This document shows, one piece after another, positions 1-7,675 of a DNA stretch of 64,000 nucleotides. Origin of the DNA: Lysinibacillus sp. JNUCC-52 (GTDB taxonomy: Bacteria > Bacillota > Bacilli > Bacillales_A > Planococcaceae). The stretch covers positions 2,471,501 through 2,535,500 of the forward strand of contig NZ_CP065546.1 in the NCBI RefSeq assembly GCF_015999545.1. Direction: 5' to 3'. Position numbers and translations under genes: made by a program. Positions within the stretch are counted from its first letter, which is position 1. The number at the start of each line of letters is the position of its first letter. A model generated the notes under the pieces. It was not told where the DNA came from and searched no databases. It worked only from the letters and a program-made list of their open reading frames with translations.

Positions 1-108
1 ATCTATTAAAGTAAGTGGCCCACCTACTAAGCCAAAGCCACCTACCATTATCGTTTGACCACTTTCAACACAAGATAAAGCCTGTTCTACGGATTCATAA
101 ATTTTCAT
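1..108 (-). CDS. 3-oxoacid CoA-transferase subunit A (5' part only)
   Basis: The first 36 codons of a minus-strand gene that runs off the left edge of the window. The protein begins MKIYESVEQALSC and contains GQTIMVGGFGLVGGP, the glycine-rich start typical of the alpha subunit of succinyl-CoA or acetoacetyl-CoA:3-ketoacid CoA-transferases. These enzymes move CoA from an acyl-CoA to a 3-oxoacid, with the catalytic glutamate in the beta subunit, which should lie beyond the edge. The start ATG follows GGAGTG at a good distance. It lies 13 bp downstream of the decarboxylase-like gene on the same strand, so the two probably form an operon for aromatic or keto-acid breakdown. Confidence 0.85.
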   Translation of the reverse strand, partial: MKIYESVEQALSCVESGQTIMVGGFGLVGGPLTLID

Positions 109-121
109 TGTCTTCACTCCA

Positions 122-838
122 TTACTTTTGGATAAGCGCATCACTGATTTCAAACCATGAAGGAATGCCAGCTGTTAGTAGGCAAATATAGCCTAACTCT
201 GCCAATTCTGCTTCTTCCACACCTACTTCACGTGATTGTTTAGCCCAATAATCTGTTTCCTCATTTTTCAATACTGTTGTGTAAATGCCTGTCATCAAAA
301 TATGCTTCATTTGCGTCGAAACAACATTGCTATCAAGCAACGCCACTTTTAAAGCGTTTTCATCTTTTTCAACAAAAAAGCTTACTAATTTCTCAAAATA
401 GGCCTTACTTTGATTTGTTGAAGCAAACGTACTGTAATAGCGCACAATCTCAATTGCTGAAGCATCATATGAAATTTTATCAGCAGTCGTATTTGTTAGT
501 TCTAAAGCATAGTCAAAGGACTGCAAGCCAATTTGTAAGGCTCTTTCTCCGCCATAGTTAAATGCTATAAGCAAGTACTCTATCAATTCCTCAAGTGTAG
601 CCCCACCATCCATGGCGCCTTTTGTATGGTACACCATGCTACGTGCATAATGTCTTGCAGCATTCATGCCAACTAATAAAATGTCTTTGTCTTTGACGGA
701 TAGGACACCTGGTGCCATAGCTGCGCCGCGTAGTGCTGTATAATGGTCTAGCATTGCTGGATTATAATCATGCATTTTTTGCACCCATTCAGGTACAACA
801 TCATAAACTTTTTTAAAATACTCTAATCCTGTATTCAT
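122..838 (-). CDS. Carboxymuconolactone decarboxylase-like (AhpD fold) protein
   Basis: A 238-residue, mainly helical protein of the carboxymuconolactone decarboxylase / AhpD-like superfamily. Typical segments are the first-domain stretch around ALRGAAMAPGVLSVKDKDI and the helix with ARHYARSMVYHTKGAMDGGAT followed by ELIEYLLIAFNYGGE. The usual CxxC redox pair of AhpD proteins is absent in that helix, which argues against a peroxidase role and for a decarboxylase or unknown role. The start at 838 is chosen because AAGGGGA precedes it; an open frame continues upstream but runs through a hairpin. It precedes the CoA-transferase gene, which suggests a shared catabolic pathway. The substrate is unknown. 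Confidence 0.75.
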   Translation of the reverse strand: MNTGLEYFKKVYDVVPEWVQKMHDYNPAMLDHYTALRGAAMAPGVLSVKDKDILLVGMNAARHYARSMVYHTKGAMDGGATLEELIEYLLIAFNYGGERALQIGLQSFDYALELTNTTADKISYDASAIEIVRYYSTFASTNQSKAYFEKLVSFFVEKDENALKVALLDSNVVSTQMKHILMTGIYTTVLKNEETDYWAKQSREVGVEEAELAELGYICLLTAGIPSWFEISDALIQK

Positions 839-869
839 CCAACAAATCCCCTTTTTGTTAATTTTGAAT

Positions 870-928
870 AAAAAAAGGCCACACTTCCCCAAAGACGGCA
901 TATACCGTACGTTTAGAAAAGTGTAGCC
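870..928 (-). terminator. Hairpin with U-tract (terminator or attenuator)
   Basis: Read on the minus strand, arms GGCTACACTT and AAGTGTGGCC enclose an inner palindrome (ACGG-TATATG-CCGT) and are followed by seven T residues. It lies 115 bp downstream of the hydrolase stop codon and only about 32 bp before the decarboxylase-like start. It can end the hydrolase transcript, but its place in the leader of the next gene also fits an attenuator. Confidence 0.7.
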
Positions 929-1042
929 AACAGTCAAGCAGGGAAAGTAGAAAAAGGTCATTTTTCTACAGCTGCTCGATAGGCATTTAATATTTGTTAT
1001 TTAATTATTCGCATAAAATTTTAAAAACTGCAACTCTTTTTT

Positions 1043-1876
1043 TCAAAAACGCTCTAAAAAGCGCGCTATTACTCGGTTAACATCTTTTCTCTCTTCAAAA
1101 ACCAAAGTGTAATGATTGCTATTTGAAGTGAATTTCCAAATGTTTTTAGCATATTTAAGTGTTTCAGTATAAGATTCTGCTAAAAATAATGCGGGCATTG
1201 CTCCAATACCGCCAGTTGAATGAATTAAAAGGATTGGGCAGTCCACTTTTTCAAAAACCTCTGCAGGCTTGTAGTCATAAAAACTTTGAAAATCTAAACG
1301 AATTTTCTCTTCATCAGACTTATTTCCCCAATGTCCATCTTGGGCTGCAATTTCATAACGACCGACACTAGCTAAATGATCCGTCCATTCAACACCTAGT
1401 CGACCATAAATTGCCTTTATTTCCTCGATATACGCATCTGCTGATTCATACGGCTTGCTAATTCGACCTAGTGAAGGCTCAACAATTTGGCGTTGATGAT
1501 CTGTACAAGTTGCTGCTCCATCAAGTAAAATGACCCCTTTTACATCTTTACGCTTACTAGCAACATTCGCCATAATAAATGCTCCCATTGAGTAACCCAT
1601 TAATATCGGGCTCTCAATGTTTAATGCATCAAGCAAAGCTAAAATATCTTGTGTATGTAACTCAATACTTGTATTTGCTGGTGCTGGTGCACTATTACCA
1701 CGCCCTTTTAAGTCAACCGAAATAAAACGATAGTCACCTTTTAAAAGCTCAGCATAGTAATGCATTTGCATATGGTTACCAGTTAAACCATGGACGGCAA
1801 TAATAGTCCCTTTCTCGCCTGGATAATCTGCAAAATGTAACGCACTACCATTCACTTCTATTGTTTGGTATTCCAT
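1043..1876 (-). CDS. Alpha/beta hydrolase
   Basis: A 277-residue alpha/beta-fold hydrolase. The oxyanion-hole motif VHGLTG is near residue 29, the nucleophile elbow GYSMGA places the catalytic serine near residue 96, and a C-terminal histidine near 255 (SNHYTLV) completes the likely charge-relay pair. The usual acidic residue after strand 6 is not clear. Three in-frame ATGs lie close together at 1885, 1882 and 1876. GGGAGG sits directly against the first, so the third, nine bases away, is the best start. The substrate cannot be told; esterase, lactonase or C-C hydrolase are all possible, and the neighbouring decarboxylase-like and CoA-transferase genes favour a catabolic role. Confidence 0.85.
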   Translation of the reverse strand: MEYQTIEVNGSALHFADYPGEKGTIIAVHGLTGNHMQMHYYAELLKGDYRFISVDLKGRGNSAPAPANTSIELHTQDILALLDALNIESPILMGYSMGAFIMANVASKRKDVKGVILLDGAATCTDHQRQIVEPSLGRISKPYESADAYIEEIKAIYGRLGVEWTDHLASVGRYEIAAQDGHWGNKSDEEKIRLDFQSFYDYKPAEVFEKVDCPILLIHSTGGIGAMPALFLAESYTETLKYAKNIWKFTSNSNHYTLVFEERKDVNRVIARFLERF

Positions 1877-2336
1877 TTCCATCATCCTCCCTTATAAATT
1901 ATGCGGCGTGTAAAAGCGCATTTGTAAGAGGAACATTCATTATCCCTCACCTAAACATTCGCCGAATAAAGATAAAGTTATTTTTACATTGTTATTTCAA
2001 AAAAGTCAAAAAATTTTTTCTAGAGCGAATACATACATTGCACCTTTTTCATTGCAACATTTAGAAAAACCCACTTTCCTTTTGTCAGAAAAACATTATT
2101 TTGAAATAATTAATATCTATTTCCAATTTCCATTTTCCATTTTCTATATGGGCTAAACCTATTGTTATTTAGTTATTTACCAATTATATACATTTACATT
2201 AGCAAGATATTTCCTTATTGAAATAAAACTATATTGCCATAAAAATTACCAAACCATAAATTTACTTTTAATGGATTAAATGTACGACAGAATTACTTTT
2301 TGTTACACTATTTGAAAAAGCAAAAAGGAGTTTCTT
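1877..2336. other. AT-rich intergenic region, no gene seen
   Basis: About 460 bp between divergent genes. It holds the ribosome sites of both neighbours and presumably their promoters. No convincing gene, riboswitch or strong hairpin was recognised. Confidence 0.5.
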
Positions 2337-2909
2337 TTGAATAGAAAAAATAGAAAAATATTTATTATACATGAAATTTATGGGGTTAATGATTTTATTC
2401 GAGAACAGGCATGTTCCTTTATGGATAAGCATACCGAGGTAGTTTGTATTCATCTTTATTCAGATAAAAGAAGCTTTACTTATAATCAGGAAAAAGAGGC
2501 TTACCACTATTTCACTAATGAAATTGGCTTCGATGCGCCTTTAGAAATGCTCATTACACAACTAAACACTGCCATACAACAATATGAAAAAGTAATTGTA
2601 ATTGGTTATAGTGTAGGCGCAACACTTGCTTGGCGTCTTGCCGAACTGCCGTTATATCGTGTTGTTTGTATATACGGCTCCCGCATTCGCCAATATGTTG
2701 ACTTGCAACCGAATTGCCCGACACTAATTATTTTTCCTAGTTTTGAAAAAAGTTTTAATGTCGAAGAATTGAGTCATACACTAAAGCGTCATCCCTTTGT
2801 ACAAACGATACAATTTCCAGGGAAACATGGCTTTATGGATCGTTATAACGCTTCATTTGATCAAGAAAGTGCTATGTTAGCGCAGGCATTTATTAAAAAA
2901 TTTTTATAA
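2337..2909 (+). CDS. Small alpha/beta hydrolase, dienelactone hydrolase-like
   Basis: A 190-residue alpha/beta hydrolase of the dienelactone-hydrolase type. It starts with a beta strand leading to HEIYGVND, typical of the DLH oxyanion region, has the nucleophile elbow GYSVGA with serine near residue 92, and a histidine near 164 in PGKHGFMDR, a common DLH C-terminal motif. The start is TTG, six bases after AAAAAGGAG. The family often acts on small ester or lactone substrates in the cytoplasm. It stands 30 bp before the LytTR regulator gene on the same strand, so the two may be co-transcribed. The substrate is unknown. Confidence 0.75.
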   Translation: MNRKNRKIFIIHEIYGVNDFIREQACSFMDKHTEVVCIHLYSDKRSFTYNQEKEAYHYFTNEIGFDAPLEMLITQLNTAIQQYEKVIVIGYSVGATLAWRLAELPLYRVVCIYGSRIRQYVDLQPNCPTLIIFPSFEKSFNVEELSHTLKRHPFVQTIQFPGKHGFMDRYNASFDQESAMLAQAFIKKFL

Positions 2910-2939
2910 ACCTAATTATGAAAAATGGAGGTTATCATT

Positions 2940-3896
2940 TTGAATCAACAGCAGCTTTTAGAAATCGATCCATACACGGAATCAGGAAATGTCATCTTTC
3001 CAAGCTTTCAACTTCCTTTGCATATAGGAACGATTGTAGGTATCCACACAGATGTAACGAAAATCAATACTTTAATGCATTGGTTTACAAAGCAAGAAAA
3101 GACATATACGCATATTCGTGAAGGTGCATTATACGAACGACTAACAGTGGATGAATATATCCATTTTTCTATAAAACTTTTTTCACCCCATCTACATAAT
3201 AAAGAGGCCATTTTAAAACTATTTGCTTTAACTGATCAAAGGAATACTAAAATTCTTAAACTTCAATATGGGGAAAAGCAACGTTTAAAATTGTTATATA
3301 CATATCTAAATTCAGCTCCTACTCAAATAATCGAAGAACCCCTTCAAAACTTAGATGAATTTTCGAAACAAAATGTGCTCAAGCTTTTAATGGCACTTCA
3401 AAAACAAGAAAAATCCGTAGTTTTACTTTCAAACAATTTGGAGGACCTAATTATTTCGTGCGGGAAAATATACAGATTGGATGCATTCGGTTTACATGCA
3501 CTCGATGTTAAAGAGGAGGAAATGGAAACAGCTTCTACTCCTATTGAAAATGCACCTATAAGGCTTGATAAAATTCCAACGAAGAAAAATGACAAAATCA
3601 TTTTATTTAATCCTCCAGAAATAGATTACATTGAAAGTGTGGAAGGTATTGTAAGTGTTTATGTTGCAACTGAAGCTTATCCATGCACATTATCCCTGAA
3701 TGAATTAGAACAGAAATTGACACCATTCGGCTTTTTTAGAAGCCATCGTTCTTATATTGTTAACCTGCAAAAAGTACGTGAGATTATTACGTGGACGCGT
3801 AATAGCTACAGTCTTGCTTTAAATAGCAACGAAAAAACAATTGTACCTTTGTCGAAAAATAAACTAGCAGATTTAAAAGAAATACTCGGAATATAG
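2940..3896 (+). CDS. LytTR regulator fused to a degenerate ABC ATPase domain
   Basis: A 318-residue protein with two parts. Residues 1-190 follow the layout of an ABC ATPase, but the nucleotide-binding motifs are eroded: the Walker A position reads GIHTDVTKINT, the signature position YGEKQR, the Walker B position TQIIEEPLQNLDE, and the H-loop histidine is missing (SNNLED). Residues about 215-318 are a LytTR DNA-binding domain (FFRSHRSYIVNLQKVREI). The start is TTG at 2940, eight bases after GGAGG; an upstream ATG at 2925 contains the ribosome site and is not used. It is followed by a full ABC exporter (ATPase plus permease), so it probably regulates, or senses the state of, that transporter. 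The regulatory role is inferred from domains and context. Confidence 0.8.
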   Translation: MNQQQLLEIDPYTESGNVIFPSFQLPLHIGTIVGIHTDVTKINTLMHWFTKQEKTYTHIREGALYERLTVDEYIHFSIKLFSPHLHNKEAILKLFALTDQRNTKILKLQYGEKQRLKLLYTYLNSAPTQIIEEPLQNLDEFSKQNVLKLLMALQKQEKSVVLLSNNLEDLIISCGKIYRLDAFGLHALDVKEEEMETASTPIENAPIRLDKIPTKKNDKIILFNPPEIDYIESVEGIVSVYVATEAYPCTLSLNELEQKLTPFGFFRSHRSYIVNLQKVREIITWTRNSYSLALNSNEKTIVPLSKNKLADLKEILGI

Positions 3897-4040
3897 TAGA
3901 TTTCCCAGGAAATAAACGACTCCTGTCAGCTGTATATTTCTCCATTGACGCTCAATTTTCCGCCTTTCACCAGTAATTTAATGTTTACTCCTCCATCGTG
4001 CTTTAAAGTGAGGTTATCAACAACCACAGGAGGTTTACAC

Positions 4041-4892
4041 ATGGAGACAGTAATTATTGATGTGCAACATTTAAAAAAGGTCTTTAATCGTGAGGCTGCA
4101 TTGCAGGATGTTTCCTTTACAATTAAAAAAGGAGAAATATTTGGTTTTCTTGGTCCAAGCGGCTCTGGTAAAACAACCACTATTAAAATATTAACCGCGC
4201 AAACCGAAAAAACGGCTGGAGAGGTTTCATTATTTAATCGACCAGCTAGTGAAATGAAATCTAGCCAAAATCGTCAGCGCTTCGGCATCTTAACGGATAA
4301 TAGTGGGCTGTATACACGGCTTTCAATTGAAGAAAATTTATTACTATATAGTAATTTGTATCAATTACCTCATACAGCAGTAAAAGAGGCGTTAGATTTT
4401 GTTAACCTTTATGCAGAGCGCAAAAAGAAAGTGAGTCAGCTCTCTAAAGGTATGATTCAACGTGTGACGCTAGCTCGTGCCATTATGCATAAACCTGAAT
4501 TGTTATTTTTGGATGAGCCAACATCAGCACTTGACCCAGTGAATACTCAGCATATTTATAACGGCTTAAGAAAATTAAATGCGCTCGGAACAACTATCTT
4601 TTTAACAACACACGATATGAGCGAGGCAGAAATACTTTGTGATCGTGTTGCCTTTTTACACCAAGGAAAAATTCGAGCAATCGGTTCACCGAAGCAATTA
4701 AAAAGTGAATTTGGAGATGAAACGCTTACTGTAGAATTGAAAAATGGCCAATCTGAAACGATTCAAAATGGCGATCAAGATGCAAAACAATTATATGATT
4801 GGATGCAATCAAATGCAGTGGCACGTATCTATACAAACGAACCAACTTTAGGCGATATTTTTATGCAAATAACAGGGAGTGATTTAATATGA
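4041..4892 (+). CDS. ABC transporter ATP-binding protein
   Basis: A 283-residue ABC ATPase with intact motifs: Walker A GPSGSGKT (38-45), signature LSKGM (134-138), Walker B LLFLDEP (154-160) and the switch histidine in TTHD (191). The C-terminal 60 residues resemble the extension of drug or peptide exporter ATPases. The ATG follows CAGGAGG; the frame stays open upstream but no ribosome site is seen there. Its stop overlaps the permease start by four bases (ATGA), so the two products form one exporter. About 145 bp separate it from the LytTR gene, leaving room for a regulated promoter. Confidence 0.92.
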   Translation: METVIIDVQHLKKVFNREAALQDVSFTIKKGEIFGFLGPSGSGKTTTIKILTAQTEKTAGEVSLFNRPASEMKSSQNRQRFGILTDNSGLYTRLSIEENLLLYSNLYQLPHTAVKEALDFVNLYAERKKKVSQLSKGMIQRVTLARAIMHKPELLFLDEPTSALDPVNTQHIYNGLRKLNALGTTIFLTTHDMSEAEILCDRVAFLHQGKIRAIGSPKQLKSEFGDETLTVELKNGQSETIQNGDQDAKQLYDWMQSNAVARIYTNEPTLGDIFMQITGSDLI

Positions 4893-5596
4893 ATATATCA
4901 ATAACTCGTATTCAAGCTATTTTTATGAAGGACTACAAGGAATTCTCAAGAAATTATGCAGTGTCTGTTATGATTTTTTTACCCTTAATTTTAGCGTTTG
5001 CTTATAATAAAATCGGAACGGATAGTATTGACGCTTATTTTTTACCAATAAATTTAGTGTTTGCTGTTGTGACAGCCTATGTACAATGTTGCTTAATTGC
5101 AGAAGAAAAGGAGAAAAATACTCTTCGAAGTTTAATGCTTTCTCCTGCTTCACTTGGAGATATTTTAATAGGTAAAAGCTTGTTTGTCTCTATTGTTACG
5201 ATTGTAGTAGTAGCTTTGTCGATTTTCCTTGTTGGCTACGAGCCAGCTAACCTGTTTATATTAGCTATTGCTCTATTACTTTCTATCGTTTTTTATATCG
5301 CCTTAGGAACATTATGTGGGTTATTTGCAAAAACAATTATGGAAGCATCGATTATCGTATTACCTGTTATGTTTATTTTCTCATTTGGACCGTTTGCCTT
5401 AACTTTAGCTTCTGTTTATCCTGTTTTAGAAATTGCAAAATGGCTTCCAAGTGCTCAATTAGTACTTCTAGCAGAAGCTTTGGAAGGTAACTACTCTTCG
5501 ATGGACTATATCATCCCTATCATTATTATTATTGCTTGGTCAGCAGTAGCTTGGATTGTTACTGGATTTGTTTATAAAAAAAGAATGGTAGATTAA
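4889..5596 (+). CDS. ABC-2 type transporter permease
   Basis: A 235-residue membrane protein with about six hydrophobic segments and the ABC-2 type exporter pattern EEKEKNTLRSLMLSPAS after the second segment, typical of exporters of antibiotics, bacteriocins or ions. It overlaps the upstream ATPase gene by four bases and has no gene partner other than that ATPase, which implies a homodimeric permease. The exported substrate is unknown. Hairpins that begin at its stop codon end the transcript. Confidence 0.88.
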   Translation: MNISITRIQAIFMKDYKEFSRNYAVSVMIFLPLILAFAYNKIGTDSIDAYFLPINLVFAVVTAYVQCCLIAEEKEKNTLRSLMLSPASLGDILIGKSLFVSIVTIVVVALSIFLVGYEPANLFILAIALLLSIVFYIALGTLCGLFAKTIMEASIIVLPVMFIFSFGPFALTLASVYPVLEIAKWLPSAQLVLLAEALEGNYSSMDYIIPIIIIIAWSAVAWIVTGFVYKKRMVD

Positions 5597-5658
5597 AACC
5601 ATTCTTTCAGCGTATTAGCAAGGCATTAAGATTTTCCTCTTAATGCTTTGCATTTGTT
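5580..5658 (+). terminator. Two tandem hairpins after the ABC operon
   Basis: The first hairpin (5580-5606) pairs AAAGAATGGT with ACCATTCTTT and spans the permease stop codon. The second (5618-5651) pairs GCATTAAGA with TCTTAATGC and is followed by ATTTGTTT. Together they form a likely transcription end. Confidence 0.7.
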
Positions 5659-5659
5659 T

Positions 5660-5682
5660 AAGTGCCAGGCACTCAAACAATT
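5660..5682 (+). repeat. Dispersed short repeat, copy 1
   Basis: One of seven copies of a repeat with palindromic core GTGCCAGGCAC and tail CTCAAACAATT. It ends five bases from the stop codon of the convergent ATP-grasp gene. Confidence 0.85.
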
Positions 5683-5687
5683 TTCCA

Positions 5688-6842
5688 TTAAAGCAATTGT
5701 TGTTCAAGTTTTTCGATTTCTTCTACTGTGTCTGCATACCAAATACCAACAAATCTCGATGGAACTTCGCTTTCAAAATAATCCCCATCATAAAAAGCTA
5801 ATGGGAATAGAACATTTTGCTCTATCAGTTGCTCAATCTTTTGAAAAAATTGTTCATTATGTTCCCCACCTTTTGATGCATAAGAGGCAAATTTATTAAC
5901 TGGTTTACCTAATGCTTCATGAAACATTAACATAGAAGTAGAGCCGTTTTGGCGGAAGTTCAAATCAATCGCCTGCACATCTCCTGCCTCTGTGACGATT
6001 AAGTCAAACCCAGCTACACCAACGAAACCTTCTGCTACACCTTGCTCCATTATATGGCGTCCTACTTCAATCACTTTATCTGGTACTTTTTCTACAATGA
6101 CATTCCCCTCATAAATTCCATTTTCATCTGTCATTTGTTGAGAAGCACCTAAATACTGTATACCGAGCTCTTCAGAATACACGTACTGACAACTATAATT
6201 ATCTTTTGCCTGTAACAATTCTTCGATAATAATGCTTTCCGTACCATTCATACGAAATTGGCGTAAACCCTCTGTTAACTCATCTTGATTTTGGCAAATG
6301 ATGACGCCGTATCCACCAGAAGTAGGTGAATCATCTCCTGGCTTGAGCACAACAGGTGGCTTCCAATTTTTCATTGCATCCGATAATCTATATAGTTCGA
6401 TATTCAAACGGCTTGGTACGTATTTACTATCAATTAAATGGTCAATATAAGCTTTTGTATTTAGCTCATTAAATTTGGCAGCATCCATCCAATAGCAATT
6501 ACGGTTCATATGCTCTGCATCATGTAAATACTGGCAAACAATCGTCTTTCCTTCTTCACACCATGCATCTAATTGCGCTAAATATTCTTCTTGTGTTTCA
6601 TACGTATATGGCTGCTCTACCCAACTTAAACCCGCTAATTCATGTAGTTTTTTAGCCTTCGCTGTTTGTGTTGCACGATGCACTAATACAGGGATATCCG
6701 CGATGGCGACTTCCCTTGCTGTTAATGCATCTAATTTATGACAATCATCCATCATCCACGGATTATCGCTATATGGTGTACGAGGTGTATACACAGCATT
6801 ATCACCGTAAATTTGTCGTAATGTTAATTTAGGCTTTAACAT
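5688..6842 (-). CDS. ATP-grasp domain ligase
   Basis: A 384-residue ATP-grasp enzyme. The central part shows the ATP-grasp pattern: KPPVVLKPGDDSPTSGGYGV (P-loop-like lysine strand and glycine-rich loop), SIIIEELLQ (adenine-binding strand), and near the C-terminus DLIVTEAGDVQAIDLNFRQN, where the final acidic residue and asparagine bind magnesium. Such enzymes join a carboxylate to an amine through an acyl phosphate. The size and domain layout recall the dipeptide-forming ATP-grasp enzymes of Firmicutes, such as the staphylococcal aspartate-methionine ligase, but that assignment is only a possibility. It is apparently monocistronic. Confidence 0.75.
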   Translation of the reverse strand: MLKPKLTLRQIYGDNAVYTPRTPYSDNPWMMDDCHKLDALTAREVAIADIPVLVHRATQTAKAKKLHELAGLSWVEQPYTYETQEEYLAQLDAWCEEGKTIVCQYLHDAEHMNRNCYWMDAAKFNELNTKAYIDHLIDSKYVPSRLNIELYRLSDAMKNWKPPVVLKPGDDSPTSGGYGVIICQNQDELTEGLRQFRMNGTESIIIEELLQAKDNYSCQYVYSEELGIQYLGASQQMTDENGIYEGNVIVEKVPDKVIEVGRHIMEQGVAEGFVGVAGFDLIVTEAGDVQAIDLNFRQNGSTSMLMFHEALGKPVNKFASYASKGGEHNEQFFQKIEQLIEQNVLFPLAFYDGDYFESEVPSRFVGIWYADTVEEIEKLEQQLL

Positions 6843-6997
6843 ACTATTCCCCCACTTTTCAAAAATAGATTTTAAGTAATCTACCCTTGATTACCACAAC
6901 TCACACATAATTTTACAAAAACTAGATTATAAGACTAGCAAATATCCATTTTTTTACTTGTTTTTAGTAAGGAAATCGAAAGTAGAAGGATTTTTAG

Positions 6998-7579
6998 TTA
7001 GGTTAATGCTAAAAATTGCTCTATTCGCGCTTTTACTTCGGGCCATTCTTCTAATGTCATACTATACATTACCGTATGCCGAATTGAACCATCTTTACGG
7101 ATCATATGATTGCGTAGAATACCTTCTTTTGTAGCCCCTATCCGCTCAATTGCCCTTTGAGAGCGTATATTTTCATGGTCAGTTTTAATTTGAACACGGT
7201 GTAAGCCTAGCACATCAAAACAATAGCTAAGTAATAAATATTTGCAATTAGTATTTACAGCAGTTCGCCAAAATGCTGGAGTAAGCCATGTAGTGCCTAT
7301 TTCCAGACGTTTGTGCTTATGATCTATGTCCATATAGCGAGTTGATCCTATAATTTGTCCTGAATGCTTATCCACAATGACAAATGGAAACTCTATCTGT
7401 CTATCTTTGTTAGATAATGCGTTTTCCACAAAGTTATGCACATCCATTTCATTTTCTATCGCTGTGGGCAAATATGGCCAAATCTCTGGATAACTTCCTG
7501 CTACAAGTAACCCTTGGATATCTTCTTTTGCTAGAGGTTTTAATAAGACGACTTCATTTTCTAAAACGTTAAATTTCAA
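6998..7579 (-). CDS. GNAT family N-acetyltransferase (RimJ/RimL type)
   Basis: A 193-residue acetyltransferase of the RimJ/RimL branch. Conserved features are IGSTRYMDID, the strand LEIGTTWLTPAFW, and the acetyl-CoA site followed by LGLHRVQIKTDHENIRSQRA and ERIGATKEGILRNHMI. It could acetylate a ribosomal protein N-terminus or a small amine. It is divergent from a MocR-type regulator 96 bp away, and such regulators commonly control their divergent neighbour, so the enzyme may belong to an amine or vitamin-related pathway. Confidence 0.85.
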   Translation of the reverse strand: MKFNVLENEVVLLKPLAKEDIQGLLVAGSYPEIWPYLPTAIENEMDVHNFVENALSNKDRQIEFPFVIVDKHSGQIIGSTRYMDIDHKHKRLEIGTTWLTPAFWRTAVNTNCKYLLLSYCFDVLGLHRVQIKTDHENIRSQRAIERIGATKEGILRNHMIRKDGSIRHTVMYSMTLEEWPEVKARIEQFLALT

Positions 7580-7675
7580 TGACCTTCACTCCTTTTTTAT
7601 TATTTAACTGCAATTTTGATATGATGGATATAACCAATTTTGAATATATTGACCATACCAAGGAGTTGATAGACG

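Noticed and set aside
3945..4040. N-terminal extension of the ABC ATPase
   Set aside because: The residues do not resemble an ABC start, and AGGAGG lies just before the ATG at 4041.
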